From Lysinibacillus sp. FSL M8-0337 (GTDB lineage: Bacteria > Bacillota > Bacilli > Bacillales_A > Planococcaceae), in NCBI RefSeq assembly GCF_038593855.1, contig NZ_CP151996.1, positions 2,232,001 to 2,296,000 of the forward strand: a stretch of DNA of 64,000 nucleotides. The letters run 5' to 3'. Under the pieces are notes generated by a model. The model saw only the letters and a program-made list of their open reading frames with translations. It was not told where the DNA came from and made no database searches. The translations under genes were made by a program, and so were the position numbers. Shown in pieces: positions 63,097-64,000 of the stretch (positions are counted from its first letter, which is position 1; each line of letters begins with the position of its first letter).

Positions 63097-63747
63097 ATGC
63101 TCAGTATCGGACAGTTTTTCTCAAGACATACCGCTAGCCTTTTAATTTCTCTATCAACTGTTTCTATTACAGCGTTTGCGGCAAATCCAGGATTCTTCCT
63201 TGGTGGTTGTTTGTTCGCTGGAACATATGCAACGAGCACAACATTGCTAAAACTCAATCAAAAAAGAAAAGTTATGCACATAGCAGGAATTACAAAGGAT
63301 GAGTATAAACATATTGATTTACAGCTATCGACAGCTAACAAACATATTCAAACATTAAGCCAAAACTATTTACGTGTACGTTCGGTGTCAGCCTTTAAGC
63401 AATTACTCGAAATGACACGTATTTCAAAAAACATCGTCAAAATTGTCAAAACTGATCCAAGAAAGTTTTACAATGTGGAGCCATTTTTCTATGCGCACCT
63501 TCCTTCTGCTGTTGAATTGACTGAAAAGTATACAATGCTGTCAAAACAGCCTGTCAAAGATAAAGAAATCCAAATTACATTATCAAAGACGCGCGAAACA
63601 TTAGCGGATTTAAATTCCACGTTTCAAATTGACTTAAAGGATGCACTGTCTAATGATATCGATCATCTTCAAATGGAAATTGAATTCGCAAACCGTTCCA
63701 ATTTAAAACGGAAAGAACAATTGGAATGGCGAGGCGAGGAAAAATGA
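63097..63747 (+). CDS. xpaC: XpaC family protein (5-bromo-4-chloroindolyl phosphate hydrolysis)
   Basis: 216 residues from the ATG at 63097 (AAGGAGG eight bases upstream). Two N-terminal hydrophobic stretches (SLLISLSTVSITAFAA and FFLGGCLFAGTYA) are followed by a helical cytoplasmic part with KRKVMHIAGITKDEYKHI. This arrangement, and the following telA-type gene, is the xpaC-yaaN pair of Bacillus. The name comes from a plate phenotype; the true biochemical role is unknown. It overlaps the next gene by ATGA. Confidence 0.85.
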   Translation: MLSIGQFFSRHTASLLISLSTVSITAFAANPGFFLGGCLFAGTYATSTTLLKLNQKRKVMHIAGITKDEYKHIDLQLSTANKHIQTLSQNYLRVRSVSAFKQLLEMTRISKNIVKIVKTDPRKFYNVEPFFYAHLPSAVELTEKYTMLSKQPVKDKEIQITLSKTRETLADLNSTFQIDLKDALSNDIDHLQMEIEFANRSNLKRKEQLEWRGEEK

Positions 63748-64000
63748 CAGCTAACAGAGATGCTTTCGTCCATTTAGATTCATTGCAAGGAATCTCACCT
63801 CTTGTACAAAGCTATTTAGCATCGTCAAATCAAGAAGCGATGGAGACCTATGAGACATTGTCACCTCTTGCCCAAAGTCGTGCACTTTTATATGCAAGTC
63901 AAATCGACCTAACTAGTTTTGAATCCGTATTATCATTAGGTCAAGACTCTCAACGTGCAGTCTCTCAATTTGCAGATCGTATGCTCGCCCAAGTGAAAGA
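63744..64000 (+). CDS. yaaN: Toxic anion resistance protein TelA/YaaN (partial)
   Basis: The first 85 residues are visible; the gene runs off the right edge. The start overlaps the xpaC stop as ATGA. The visible part (SLQGISPLVQSYLASSNQEA) is helical and fits the TelA N-terminus. TelA proteins are linked to tellurite and cell-envelope stress tolerance. The assignment depends largely on the xpaC neighbour. Confidence 0.75.
   Translation, partial: MTANRDAFVHLDSLQGISPLVQSYLASSNQEAMETYETLSPLAQSRALLYASQIDLTSFESVLSLGQDSQRAVSQFADRMLAQVK

Overview
This 64 kb window is AT-rich Firmicute DNA. Strong AGGAGG-type ribosome binding sites, frequent TTG/GTG starts, intrinsic terminators after most genes and close Bacillus homologues (YkpA, XpaC-YaaN, a T-box ArgS, ComQXPA) point to a Bacillales chromosome, most likely Lysinibacillus or a close relative. 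The genus is an inference. I saw no rRNA, tRNA, intact insertion sequence or CRISPR array.

Layout. 1-10.9 kb: a cut-off NDP-forming acyl-CoA synthetase, a large HTH protein, a frameshifted DUF6946-type gene, a GNAT, a PAS-GGDEF-EAL protein, three tandem paralogous micro-proteins with matching promoters, DinB, a 45-aa ORF, an active-looking tyrosine recombinase and an unknown gene. 10.9-15.2 kb: the ATP-grasp / alpha-E / transglutaminase trio, then a recombinase that has lost its catalytic residues. 15.5-28.7 kb: metabolic and housekeeping genes (enoyl-CoA hydratase, aminotransferase, AI-2E family protein, LCP protein, MsrA, RecQ, a lipoprotein with a dead protease-like domain, MFS, argS with a T-box).

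28.9-43.2 kb is the most notable part. On the minus strand are genes for glutamine amidotransferase PabA, aminodeoxychorismate synthase PabB, an AroQ chorismate mutase and a TyrA-like dehydrogenase. This is the enzyme set that makes 4-amino-phenylpyruvate, the precursor of 4-aminophenylalanine. With them are an NPPY-type methyltransferase, an FAD amine oxidase, a 14-TM exporter and a PLP decarboxylase. Divergent from this operon, on the plus strand, is a complete comQ-comX-comP-comA quorum-sensing locus. The shared intergenic region holds TTTCGG-N4-CCGAAA plus a third half-site, laid out like a ComA box, directly upstream of a promoter facing the biosynthetic operon. The natural reading is a cell-density-controlled aromatic amine natural product. 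A caspase-like small protein follows comA.

43.5-48.4 kb: an antimicrobial-peptide-type ABC transporter (ATPase plus FtsX permease) with its own OmpR-type regulator and a kinase lacking membrane segments. The transporter promoter carries direct repeats placed like a regulator site. 48.4-52.7 kb: lipoproteins, small or broken genes and an integrase remnant, so an accessory, decaying stretch. 52.8-64 kb: ykpA, a second DinB, an S66 peptidase, a lipoprotein with a membrane HtrA-like protease, a DUF2089 operon, DUF1232, a cold shock gene with a long leader hairpin, DUF1033, a soluble globin-coupled chemoreceptor with a C-terminal zinc-binding domain, an acylphosphatase-like protein and xpaC-yaaN, the last gene running off the window.
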